A stretch of 25,072 nt of DNA, from the NCBI GenBank assembly GCA_964649095.1, contig CAZYPH010000025.1:1-25072 (forward strand), given 5' to 3'. Shown in pieces: positions 16,331-24,790 of this stretch; positions within the stretch are counted from its first letter, which is position 1; each line of letters starts with the position of its first letter. Source of the DNA: CAZYPH01 sp964649095. GTDB taxonomy: Bacteria > Bdellovibrionota > UBA1018 > UBA923. The notes below the pieces were generated by a model. The model was not told where the DNA came from, searched no databases, and was given only the letters and a program-made list of their open reading frames with translations. A program made the position numbers and the translations under genes.

Positions 16331-19300
16331 ATGCTGCACAACTCGAATGAACATCGCTCCGGAGAGTATATTTCCGAGCCTACCTCACTACCTGATCTCG
16401 AGTTAAATCTTGAGGGCCTGTTGGCGCGCGCAAAAAATGGATCCAAATTTGCCGACGCCGTTCCTTCTCCGTCAGTTACTGCAGCTGGCAATACTTACCG
16501 TACGTTTGATTTATTATTTGAGGCCTTAGTCGATGATGTGTGGTCGTCTCGCGATCGTTTGATGCATCTTAATCCTGGCCGCCGCAAGATGGTTGAACAT
16601 CGACTTGAAGTCATTGCGCGCCGATTGGCCCGGCAGAGTAGTGAACGTGTCACGCGTCCGGTGACGTTGACCGAAGTTTTAAAAGATTCGTATCGTAATG
16701 AACTTCGTGGTGGCTCTCAGCACGATGCGCAGTTCGAAGAAGTTGTTACGCAGCCGATTGTTTTGCGTGCTTGGCGTGCGTTTGCTAATGAAGTCGCCTT
16801 TTATCAGCTGCTGGAAATTATTTTCTTAAAAAGTTTAGATGCCAATGGCTCCCGCGTTTTTCAGAACGATGATTTATCAAAGTTGAATTTTGCCGCGCAC
16901 CAGTTTTTGGTCCAACGAGCCTCAGATTTTGCGTACGACAAACATTCTTGGAATTTTGTACGCACCAATTTGTACTCTTGGTATGTACCGTCAAAGTCAG
17001 CGATTGATCAGTTGATTCGGGTGTTGGGTTCGTCGGAAGTCTTTAAATGGTCTGATATCGAAGTACTCGATTGGTTGTTTAATAGCGGCGTGCATCAGCA
17101 TTTACCGCAACTTTCGTTATTAAATGAACATAAGTTGTCGCAGTTTCTGTTCGATTTTACAGAAAAAGAAATGCGATCAAACGTACTGAGTTATTTTCAA
17201 GATTTTTCAGTGTGCAAAAAAGTTTTTCTACCATGCCTTGAGGGTGGAACGTTTGCTTTAGAGTGGTTAGATCGCGTGCTCTCACGATTCCATTCCACAA
17301 TGGCTACCGGGGCGTTTGATTTAGACCGTGCACAGTTGAGCAAGGCCTTGTGGGCTTGTGAGATGGAGAGTTTCGAGGTCTTTTTCACCGAAATGCTAGC
17401 ACTGCTAAAACTAGTGCGGCATTCGTCTCAAACCAGTGTTTTTGGTGCGGGGCAGGGCTATTGTGAATTGCCCTTGGCAGAGGTCTCTTCAAAAAAAGAT
17501 CTTTTGGCATTGTTTCGAATTCCTCATACGCCACGTCTGGTACAAACATTAGGTCTCGAGTTGCATAATTTTGAGCAGTTGCCATTGCAGGGAAGTTTGC
17601 AAGGGACACTGATTGAATCGTTGCAGCCTCGCGCGCAGTCCGGCTCTGCTTTAAAATTGCAGCAATTGGAAACGTTTGATCTTGCTTACGTGGTAAACCA
17701 CCCAGACCGTCATAAGTCGGGCAAGTGGATGCGTGCGTTGGCCGAACAGCTGCCCTACTGGCGCAGAAAAAAAGGTGCGCAGAGCAACTTAAACTGGGGT
17801 GAATTGCATCTGTGGTTAGCGGTCTCGAAGATGCGTGAAAATGGTTTGATTTTTTATGTGTCGCATCACCTGTTACCAGACGGTGGTGATGGCGAAAAGT
17901 TACGCCGACAAATTCTCAATAACGTAAAGTTAGAGTATTGGCTCGATTTAGAGGGCGCCTTTGGCGATGAGTTCCGTTACTTGTATGTCTTTCGGAAATG
18001 CTCACAGAAGTTAGAGCGCGATCAACACCAGCCGATGTTTGGATCGTTAACTCGTGTTGGCCAAGGGCCGATTGAAGAGGTTCTTGAGTCCTCCAGCTCT
18101 ATGCAGGCTGAAATTCAAGAGCGTGGCTGGGAGCACTTGTTTGTTCGTGGGGCTGCGCCGTTGGTGCGGTCACTGAATCAAAAATTTCCGAAATTGTTTC
18201 AAGTAGCCGCTATTCAAAACTTATCTTCGCAGGATAGCGATCGGGCATCGTTGTTAGGCTCGCAGGGGCAGGCCTTAGAGGCGCGTTTTAGCCCACGTGC
18301 TGAAGCAGTAGTTGCGCCCGTAGACTGTTTTCAAGGGATAATTTATTTTGGAATGTCTGGTGGGGGCGTTTATTCAGCCGAGCGTCGCGACTGGTCCGCA
18401 ACAGACGAGGCCTGGCAAAAATTTGATCGCGCACTCGTATTTCCGCACAACGCTGATGACTTGCCCTGGTTACAGTGTGTACTCAACGCATCGCCGGTAC
18501 AGTTTTGGATTCGCCATCAAATTTTTAATGCGGCTATGAACGGACCACGTTCGCCAAAGTTTCAAGAACTACGATCATGTCCGGTAGTAGACCTATCGAT
18601 TTGTCGTCCTAGTGCAGTGGCCCATTATGAATCGTTGTTACAGGAAACTAGTTTATTTGAGCCAGGTAATCGTCAGTTCCACTTAAAATCGTTGGTCGAT
18701 GAATTGACGCGCGATTCTCACAGCGCTCACGATTCTAGTGAAAATTCATTCGCACAGACCATGGCGGCCTTTGTGGCAGCAAGCGGGCTCTATTGTAAAG
18801 AAGAGCGTTTTTTACTTCGTTACCGAAAGTTATTTTCGAATAACAAGTTTGATGAATTACGTTTTGATGCGGTACCGCAGTATTATCCTCCAACACACTT
18901 AGTGCCGTTATCAAACCATCCTGAAGTTCGTGTACAGTTAACAAAACAGTCGCCTTGTTTGCCTGAAAACTTAGTGGTGACAGGCATTTTTGAAGTCGAT
19001 GTAGCCCATATTGGTCAAGGCAAGGCCTTGTTGCAGATTCAGACAAAACAGGGTGTCGACATTCAGATGTTGTTGCCGTCGGCGTTGCGACAGCTAGCTA
19101 TCGCGCAGCTTAGTGTGTTGACACACCATACTTGGGGCGAGTGTTTGATTCTCATGCGGTTGCCGAAAGATGTGCCGCTCTATTTAAATCTTACAACCGA
19201 AATTGCCGGATCAGTAGCCAATGCCTACGCTCGAGTGCAAGGCCTGCAGGTGGCGATTGATTGTTTTAGTTTAAAGTTGTTTGAAATCGAACCAGAATTT

Positions 19301-19333
19301 AGATCATTCTTAGCACGTGCCGACCATGGGTGA
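16331..19333 (+). CDS. Degenerate type IIG/PglX-like adenine methyltransferase homologue
   Basis: I read this 1000-residue protein as a relic of the N6-adenine methyltransferase fold of type IIG restriction enzymes. The pre-motif region (about 230-290) resembles the usual YTP-entry helix. A motif I-like stretch is FLPCLEGGTFALE (about 299-311) where family members have DPACGSGTFL. A motif II-like acidic segment is WACEMES. A motif IV-like stretch is FDLAYVVNHPDRH (about 449-461) where NPPY is expected, giving NHPD. A conserved-looking helix-strand follows (LWLAVSKMRENGLIFYVSHHLLPDGG). A C-terminal region with LPWLQCVLNASPVQFWI recalls target-recognition domains. The catalytic and SAM-binding residues have been lost, so methyltransferase activity is unlikely. 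It overlaps the downstream gene by 17 bases. Frame is intact, so it is maintained, not a decaying pseudogene. Homology is by eye. Confidence 0.75.
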   Translation: MLHNSNEHRSGEYISEPTSLPDLELNLEGLLARAKNGSKFADAVPSPSVTAAGNTYRTFDLLFEALVDDVWSSRDRLMHLNPGRRKMVEHRLEVIARRLARQSSERVTRPVTLTEVLKDSYRNELRGGSQHDAQFEEVVTQPIVLRAWRAFANEVAFYQLLEIIFLKSLDANGSRVFQNDDLSKLNFAAHQFLVQRASDFAYDKHSWNFVRTNLYSWYVPSKSAIDQLIRVLGSSEVFKWSDIEVLDWLFNSGVHQHLPQLSLLNEHKLSQFLFDFTEKEMRSNVLSYFQDFSVCKKVFLPCLEGGTFALEWLDRVLSRFHSTMATGAFDLDRAQLSKALWACEMESFEVFFTEMLALLKLVRHSSQTSVFGAGQGYCELPLAEVSSKKDLLALFRIPHTPRLVQTLGLELHNFEQLPLQGSLQGTLIESLQPRAQSGSALKLQQLETFDLAYVVNHPDRHKSGKWMRALAEQLPYWRRKKGAQSNLNWGELHLWLAVSKMRENGLIFYVSHHLLPDGGDGEKLRRQILNNVKLEYWLDLEGAFGDEFRYLYVFRKCSQKLERDQHQPMFGSLTRVGQGPIEEVLESSSSMQAEIQERGWEHLFVRGAAPLVRSLNQKFPKLFQVAAIQNLSSQDSDRASLLGSQGQALEARFSPRAEAVVAPVDCFQGIIYFGMSGGGVYSAERRDWSATDEAWQKFDRALVFPHNADDLPWLQCVLNASPVQFWIRHQIFNAAMNGPRSPKFQELRSCPVVDLSICRPSAVAHYESLLQETSLFEPGNRQFHLKSLVDELTRDSHSAHDSSENSFAQTMAAFVAASGLYCKEERFLLRYRKLFSNNKFDELRFDAVPQYYPPTHLVPLSNHPEVRVQLTKQSPCLPENLVVTGIFEVDVAHIGQGKALLQIQTKQGVDIQMLLPSALRQLAIAQLSVLTHHTWGECLILMRLPKDVPLYLNLTTEIAGSVANAYARVQGLQVAIDCFSLKLFEIEPEFRSFLARADHG

Positions 19334-20164
19334 GGTTCATGAGTTCCTTAGTGACTACGCTGTAGTTCGCAATAAATTGTTGGGACGAGTGTTTTGGTTG
19401 CGCCAGTTGGTAGTAACCGTCCAGGCTTTAGAGCGGGCCGAGGCTGAAGCCTACCGCCCATTAAAAGACCCTAATTTTTCGAGCCTGCTTAGAGACTATT
19501 CTCGAGAACTTAATACATTTACTGAAGCCGTGTCTTTACGTGAAGACCCACAAGCTCCATTAGAGAGCATTGCGATGTTGCTCCGCTATATTAATTATTT
19601 TGAATATACATTTATTGCTTTATTGCCTTCTATTGAAGCGTGCTTTTTTAATTATTCGCCNNNNNNNNNNAGCAGAGTTGGCAGAATGGTGTAGATTCGG
19701 CTGTTTCACTTGGCATTGAGGCAAAATATTCCTTTCCCGATCAGGCCGTGAATGTTGCTGAGTTGTTACGGCAAAAAATTGTGGGTCATTTGTATCTGAG
19801 TAAATTCGATCCTACGCGAGGTGGGCTTGGCGACTATGTCGTGCGTCGTGCATGCCCTGATGAGTGGTCTATCGAAACGTATGTTTGCCCACATCGCTTT
19901 TTAAAGTTTGATCAGCCCCAGCAGTTTTTGCTGCCCTTAGGCACAAATGTAGCCTACGCAAAACTACCTACGTTTGAGGCTTTTAGCTTCGTCTGTAAAC
20001 TTGAGGCAAGTAGAGTGGCTGGTTTTGTGTGGGCTACAAGTGCGCCTGTTGAATACTTTCGTCATGAACACTATTCGGTGCCAGATGCACGTGGGCCGCA
20101 ACGCTCTACATCTCATGTGGAGATGCGCTATTGTCTCGATCAAATGGAGTGCCAAAAAAAATAA
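19317..20164 (+). CDS. Unrecognised protein interrupted by an assembly gap
   Basis: The first part runs from GTG 19317 (or ATG 19326) to the N run, about 114 residues, mostly helical (FLSDYAVVRNKLLGRVFWLRQL; LLRYINYFEYTFIALLPSIE). After the gap the frame is open from the first bases (QSWQNGVDSAVSLG) to the stop at 20164, about 163 residues with a beta-rich look. The two halves are in different frames across the 10 Ns, so they are probably one gene with a mis-sized gap, not a frameshifted gene; the missing length must be 2 modulo 3. I do not recognise either half. The gene overlaps the methyltransferase-like gene at its start and the ChaN-like gene at its end, so all three are probably translated together. 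Confidence 0.6.
19661..19670. other. Assembly gap of 10 unknown bases
   Basis: Ten Ns interrupt the second gene of the cluster. Frame analysis on each side predicts the real missing length is not 10 but a number leaving remainder 2 on division by 3, if one gene spans it. Confidence 0.95.
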
Positions 20165-21906
20165 GGCCAACTAGAACTCAATTAAATTTATTGAGTCTAC
20201 AAAAGCGCATTCATAACGCATTGCGGGCTGAAGTGCGTTCCCTTTTGGGGCGACAGCCTCAAAGCATCACGCGTTATTACAACGTTTATAAAAACGAGTT
20301 TTTCGGGCCATCGCAGTCGTTGTCGATGACCCAGTTCTTTCAAAATGTGATGTCCTCGCAATTAATTTTTGTTGGCGACTATCATGCCGATGCCACCAGC
20401 CAACGTTTTGCGCTGCAGCTACTAACAAGGCTGCGTTCTGCTAATCCAGATCAATCGATGTGTTTGGGTATTGAGTTTGTCTATGCAGAACACCAGTCTA
20501 AGTTAGACGACTATGTCTCTGGTGCGATTACGATCGATCAGCTGAGACGACACATTGTGGTCGAACAGGGCTGGAGTTTTCAATTCGAATCATATCAGGC
20601 TCTGTTAGAGTATGCTCGCGATCATAATATTGCTCTATTGGCATTAAACTCGAAGGCGTCGTCTCTTCAGGTGCGAGATCGTAACGCGGCACAGGTTATT
20701 AAACGCTACTATGCGCAGGTATCGAGCTCGAAAAATCTTCAGATGGTGGTTTTGTTTGGCGATCTCCACGTCGCCGCAAAACATTTACCGTTATTGGTAG
20801 CACGAGCCTTACGCTCTAAAATGGTCGCAACGCCTACAATTGTCTTTCAAAACAGTGAGTCGTTATATTGGCGTAATTTTGCGCACTATTCACAGAATCA
20901 CGGTCAACATTGTGAGGAGCTTCGCGACGTTGTCTGTGGTGGGGTTACGTTTCGACGGTTTTGTATCATGTCGATTGCGCCATGGATGAAGTTAAAAAAC
21001 TATCTCGAATGGTTGTCTCGAACAACCGCATCTGGAGATGGTGATACCACTGACGACGAAGGTGGATTCGATAATAGCGCCTTTTTACATGATCGCCTTT
21101 TTGATCTGTTTGATGCCATTGGTTTCGGAAATACAGAATATAAAAATATAGATTTTAATATATATAAAGATTTCGATAATATTGATTACGTAGTGCAACA
21201 ATTGGCTACGCATCCGAGTGGCGATGATATTAAACAGCAAAATATCGAAAACGCATTGTCGAGAAATATTTCGTTTTACGAACCCACTCAACATGCACTT
21301 GTGATTAGCAGTACTGCTAAGGGCTCGTTTGGTGAGGGGCTCGGACAAATTGTCTTAGCTACTTTAGCAGGCCAGTCGTGGCTAGAGTTAGACGCAAAAC
21401 AGGCTTTTTGGTCGGCGACGATGTTGCATGCGTTATCGACGTGTTTGAGTTTAATTTTAAATCCGAAACGCCGCGTCTATACTATTGAAGACCATTGGCG
21501 CTGGTCGAAACACCGCCTATCGAAACGATCGTTGCCTGATGAGCGGCTGCAAAAACGCATATCGACCCTGATATTCTCAGCCATTCAAAATGGGCGTATG
21601 TTTTCTAGCAATACAATTGCAAGGCTTCCCTACGAAACCAGCAGTGAGTTGAGCCGTCGCCTGGGCGGCATCTTGGGGCAGACGCTGTACTTGCGTTTCG
21701 TCGCAGAACAAACCTCGCACGAAGAACTTAAAAAGTTGCTCCAGAAAAAATGGTCCCAGTCGCCGAGGGTGGCGTATCAAACTACAAAACAGTTGTTGAT
21801 GGCTACACTGGGGCTTGAACGGGGTGAGCCTCGCAACGCCAACCAGTTAGAGTCAAACGGAGCCATCGCACCGAATAACATGGGTCAACGCCGCAAGGCT
21901 GCGTGA
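20131..21906 (+). CDS. Large protein with a ChaN-like domain
   Basis: The first about 260 residues of this 591-residue protein fit the ChaN-like (DUF399) fold related to the TIKI/EreA superfamily. Landmarks are IFVGDYHADATSQRFALQL near residue 82, a glutamate-containing GIEFVYAEHQ near 115, the YQALLEYARDHNIALLALN block, and a second histidine in VVLFGDLHVAAKHLP near 207-221. The remaining about 330 residues are novel to me, with an acidic spacer (GDGDTTDDEGG) and a helical domain. Family members include haem-binding lipoproteins, but this one has no signal peptide and is probably cytoplasmic, so haem storage is doubtful. The TTG start at 20131 is favoured by GGAG at 20119-20122; it overlaps the previous gene by 34 bases. 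Its end meets trhO tail to tail, 8 bases apart. Confidence 0.8.
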   Translation: MSRSNGVPKKIRPTRTQLNLLSLQKRIHNALRAEVRSLLGRQPQSITRYYNVYKNEFFGPSQSLSMTQFFQNVMSSQLIFVGDYHADATSQRFALQLLTRLRSANPDQSMCLGIEFVYAEHQSKLDDYVSGAITIDQLRRHIVVEQGWSFQFESYQALLEYARDHNIALLALNSKASSLQVRDRNAAQVIKRYYAQVSSSKNLQMVVLFGDLHVAAKHLPLLVARALRSKMVATPTIVFQNSESLYWRNFAHYSQNHGQHCEELRDVVCGGVTFRRFCIMSIAPWMKLKNYLEWLSRTTASGDGDTTDDEGGFDNSAFLHDRLFDLFDAIGFGNTEYKNIDFNIYKDFDNIDYVVQQLATHPSGDDIKQQNIENALSRNISFYEPTQHALVISSTAKGSFGEGLGQIVLATLAGQSWLELDAKQAFWSATMLHALSTCLSLILNPKRRVYTIEDHWRWSKHRLSKRSLPDERLQKRISTLIFSAIQNGRMFSSNTIARLPYETSSELSRRLGGILGQTLYLRFVAEQTSHEELKKLLQKKWSQSPRVAYQTTKQLLMATLGLERGEPRNANQLESNGAIAPNNMGQRRKAA

Positions 21907-21914
21907 AATCGAAA

Positions 21915-22853
21915 TCAGCTGCGACCAGACAGCTCCTTCGCGATCTGCTCTTTATGTGTCTTGGGTTTGTTAAAGCAGTACGGGCAGCTTTTGCCGTAGA
22001 CGTACTCTGGTGAACGTTGCTCGGGGCCGGTAATAGGGTTTTGGCAATTGTAACAAATCACGGCATCGGTTTGGTTGAGTTTAGGATCAACAGCCACGCG
22101 ATAATCGAACACAAAACAGTCGCCGTTGTAATGGTCCCCGCCAACTTCTTCGAAGTACTTCAGAATACCACCATCAAGTTGGTACACATTTTTAAAGCCT
22201 TCATTGATAAGGGCTGCCGTAGCCTTTTCACAACGAATGCCGCCAGTGCAGAACGTGACCACGGTTTTGTCTTTCATGTCTTCGGGTAGTTGTTTAATGA
22301 CCTGAGGAAATTGTCGAAACGTTTGTAGATTCAAATCGATCGCGTTTTTAAACGTGCCCAAACGCAACTCGTAATCGTTGCGGGTGTCTAAAATCACCAT
22401 ATCTTTCTGATTATCGTACCAATCTTTGAGTTCTTTTGCTGTGACCCGCTTGCCTGTAAATTCTTTTGGTTTAACGCTTGGTATGCCCATCGAAATAATT
22501 TCTTTTTTGAGTTTTACCAACATGCGTTTAAACGGACGTGTGCCGGAGGCACTTATTTTAAAGTCACTTTCGCGTACTTCGACATCGCTGTCTTGATTTC
22601 GAATCCATTGTTTTAGAATTTCTGAAAACGCTGAGACGTCTTCGGCCACACCACAATAAAAAGCATTGATACCCTCAGGTGCCAGTAGAATCGTGCCCTT
22701 GAGGTTTTTCTGTTGAGCCAACGCCAAAAATTCTTCACGTAAATTTTGCAGCTCCGACGGCATGTTTAAAAATTTATAAAAAGAGATATTAACGATGGGT
22801 TTTTCTGCAGCCGCGGGGGTCGTTATAGGAGCGTTGGTAACGGTGGTGTTCAT
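21915..22853 (-). CDS. trhO: tRNA uridine(34) hydroxylase, rhodanese family
   Basis: TrhO (YceA) makes 5-hydroxyuridine at wobble position 34 of certain tRNAs in an oxygen-dependent, prephenate-independent reaction. The 312-residue protein has the TrhO layout. An N-terminal acylphosphatase-like domain (about 20-125) contains LKGTILLAPEGINAFYCG. A rhodanese domain follows (about 135-240) with active-site loop FCTGGIRCEK (Cys202 to Lys210). After it come QLDGGILKYFEEVGG and a C-terminal zinc-like segment with CYNC and CPYC, a feature of this family. The first 18 residues are a Thr/Ala-rich tail with no known role. Start ATG 22853, with AGAGG about 12 bases upstream. Convergent with the ChaN-like gene. 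Confidence 0.93.
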   Translation of the reverse strand: MNTTVTNAPITTPAAAEKPIVNISFYKFLNMPSELQNLREEFLALAQQKNLKGTILLAPEGINAFYCGVAEDVSAFSEILKQWIRNQDSDVEVRESDFKISASGTRPFKRMLVKLKKEIISMGIPSVKPKEFTGKRVTAKELKDWYDNQKDMVILDTRNDYELRLGTFKNAIDLNLQTFRQFPQVIKQLPEDMKDKTVVTFCTGGIRCEKATAALINEGFKNVYQLDGGILKYFEEVGGDHYNGDCFVFDYRVAVDPKLNQTDAVICYNCQNPITGPEQRSPEYVYGKSCPYCFNKPKTHKEQIAKELSGRS

Positions 22854-22943
22854 GATAGTTTCAGCCTCTTGTAAAGAAAGTTGAATATATTGATGTGAAA
22901 GTCATTACCATTACTCGTACGTGGATTCAACGGTGAGCGCCCA

Positions 22944-24140
22944 TCAAAAGTGCACCGTCTCTTTCAAATGTGCCGCTTTATTTAAACGCTCCGCGATTGC
23001 GTAGAAAAGACCGCCGTGGCGCGCGGTGTAGCCTTGTGCCTCAAGGTCATCACAGACTAAGAGATCGAGTTTTGCATTATCGAGCGCACGCAGTGATTGA
23101 AATAAGTTCCGTGCGGCGATGGTATCGATGTGTGTAAATTCGCTTGAGCCCTGGCGCTCAACGACAGAGCTATCTTCTATCAATGCAATCTGTTTATGAA
23201 AATAATTTGAAACGCGTGGGCAGGGCACTAACGATAGGTAGCCTATTTGTAAACTAGGCGCGAATCCCCGACGTGAGAGCTCATGTCGGAGACTGTGGTA
23301 GTCGGCCTCGTCATCGATCGCTCGACTGACTTTGAGTAGTTTGGTGCGTGGGGCATAGTGGTCTGTTAAAGTGCCGGGGCTGTGTAGGGATGGTGATTCT
23401 GAAGCAGACGATTCAAGCTGTATTGGGCGGCTCACAGATGTTCCTAATGCCGCCTCAATGGCTTCAACTGCCAAACCACCATAGCGTAATAATGCCATGG
23501 GCCTTGTCGTAGCCTGTGGGTTATTGGTGTGCGGCTCTAAGACCGACGGGTGCGAAAGTATCGTCGATTCTAAACCGACCTGACAGGGGCCACCATCGAT
23601 TATCAGGTCAATCGAACCCTCTAGTTCACTAAAAACATCTTGTGCCGTCACCGGGCTAATACGCCCGAATTTATTCGCACTCGGGGCTGCGAGCGGGAAT
23701 GAAAGTCTTCGCAACAAACCCTCTAACCAGGGTTGTGCTGGGCACCGTACGGCTACGGTGGCAAGTCCGCTGGTCACTGGGTCGACAATTTTAGGTCCCT
23801 TTGGAAACACCAATGTAAGAGGGCCCGGCATAAATGTTTCGATGAGTTTAAGATAGACTGTGCGAGCCTCGACACCGAGTATTGAAAGCGAAATGATGCC
23901 TTCAGCGTCTAGACGCTTTAAAAAGGTCTCAGCACCGCGGGCCTTGTCATAAAACGTGTGCACAATCAGCGGGTCGAAACTAGGACGTTCTTTGGATTTA
24001 AAGATCTTTAAAACAGCTTCTTCTGAAAACGCAGAGCCCGCTAGGCCATAAACCGTTTCTGTTGGTATCGCTACGACAGCGCTTTGGTTCAACGCCGCCT
24101 GGGCGCACGTATAGGCCTCGTCATTTTTATCCGTTGCCAT
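22944..24140 (-). CDS. Threonylcarbamoyl-AMP synthase, Sua5 type
   Basis: It makes threonylcarbamoyl-AMP from threonine, bicarbonate and ATP for t6A37 of ANN-decoding tRNAs. The YrdC domain shows VVAIPTETVYGLAG, KSKERPSFDPLIVH, PGPLTLVFP, VAVRCPAQPW and FPLAAPSANKFGRISPV. The Sua5 linker and C-terminal domain follow, with LLRYGGL, SPGTLTDHYAPRT and a final GGLFYAIAERLNKAA. The frame is open to GTG 24263, but homologues start shortly before the YrdC core, so I prefer ATG 24140, giving 398 residues. ATG 24197 and 24215 are alternatives; none has a clear ribosome site. It is longer than usual Sua5 (about 340-350) because of low-similarity insertions in the linker. It lies 90 bases upstream of trhO on the same strand, giving two tRNA-modification genes together. 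Confidence 0.92.
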   Translation of the reverse strand: MATDKNDEAYTCAQAALNQSAVVAIPTETVYGLAGSAFSEEAVLKIFKSKERPSFDPLIVHTFYDKARGAETFLKRLDAEGIISLSILGVEARTVYLKLIETFMPGPLTLVFPKGPKIVDPVTSGLATVAVRCPAQPWLEGLLRRLSFPLAAPSANKFGRISPVTAQDVFSELEGSIDLIIDGGPCQVGLESTILSHPSVLEPHTNNPQATTRPMALLRYGGLAVEAIEAALGTSVSRPIQLESSASESPSLHSPGTLTDHYAPRTKLLKVSRAIDDEADYHSLRHELSRRGFAPSLQIGYLSLVPCPRVSNYFHKQIALIEDSSVVERQGSSEFTHIDTIAARNLFQSLRALDNAKLDLLVCDDLEAQGYTARHGGLFYAIAERLNKAAHLKETVHF

Positions 24141-24347
24141 AACTATTTTGGTTTGTAGCTTGAGCGGTTGTTGAGGATGTTTGCCTACAGAATTCATGTG
24201 AGTCGGTACTATCATAAAAGATTGTTGAACGAGTAGACAGTTTCCACTTTTGAGATCTGCCACTTAAAAATAAATGTAAATAATTTTAGTTGTTTAACAG
24301 TTGTTTATAAATAAAAAATATTTTAACTCGAGCCGCCTGTGTTTGGT

Positions 24348-24356
24348 TGTTATAGT
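24348..24356 (+). promoter_or_regulatory. Candidate extended -10 promoter before the small helical protein
   Basis: TGT-TATAGT (24348-24356) fits the extended -10 pattern TGnTATAAT. No clear -35 element is seen. The same TATAGTGCC string occurs just before coaD. Initiation would occur about 24362-24364, leaving only a few bases before ATG 24368, or about 50 bases before ATG 24413. Confidence 0.4.
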
Positions 24357-24367
24357 GCCTCTCGCCT

Positions 24368-24682
24368 ATGAAACAATTAATTAGTTTTAGTGAATTTAAA
24401 CAGGCCCAGACGATGAAGACCATGAAACAGACTGCTTATGTGTACCGGCTGGAGCTTTTAAAACTCTCCAAATTTGACCTGCTACAAGAGCTCTTAAAAC
24501 AGCATGAGGGGTATATTCGAGACCCCAAAAACCCTGAAAATACTTTACGTGGCCAGCACTTATTGGAAGTGCTTGAACAAAGAGCCGACCTTAGTGAAAT
24601 GCGGGAATTGGCTCAGGAACTATCAAAAAAGTTAAAAATTCGTTTGTATCAACAGATGCAGCAGATGGGCGGGGCGGGATAA
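24368..24682 (+). CDS. Small helical hypothetical protein
   Basis: This 104-residue protein is predicted almost wholly helical, charged and cytoplasmic. There are leucine-rich heptad-like segments (LELLKLSKFDLLQELLKQH; LLEVLEQRADLSEMRELAQELSKKLKIRL) and a Gln/Met-rich end. I do not recognise the family; the region could be a small adaptor or dimerising protein. ATG 24368 has no Shine-Dalgarno site. ATG 24413, with AGG at 24402-24404, is an alternative that removes 15 residues. It is divergent from Sua5 and lies 108 bases before the L24 gene, in the same direction. Confidence 0.65.
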   Translation: MKQLISFSEFKQAQTMKTMKQTAYVYRLELLKLSKFDLLQELLKQHEGYIRDPKNPENTLRGQHLLEVLEQRADLSEMRELAQELSKKLKIRLYQQMQQMGGAG

Positions 24683-24726
24683 TACTTGCGGCTACTCTCG
24701 TAATGCATTAAAAGAATAGCACTTTT

Positions 24727-24742
24727 CACAAATATTTTTGTG
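24727..24742 (+). repeat. 6-bp hairpin upstream of rplX
   Basis: CACAAA (24727-24732) and TTTGTG (24737-24742) form a perfect stem with a TATT loop, followed by GGATCCATTTTTTAATTTT. It could be a weak terminator for the small upstream gene or a leader element of the L24 mRNA; the stem is too short and A/T-rich to decide. Confidence 0.35.
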
Positions 24743-24790
24743 GATCCATTTTTTAATTTTCTCAATCTATCTCAATTTGAAGGAGTGTCT

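Noticed and set aside
19317..19694. Stop codon shortly after the Ns as evidence of a truncated gene
   Set aside because: The 10 Ns are a placeholder; an open frame resumes at 19673 in another phase and reaches 20164, so the stop is an artefact of gap size.
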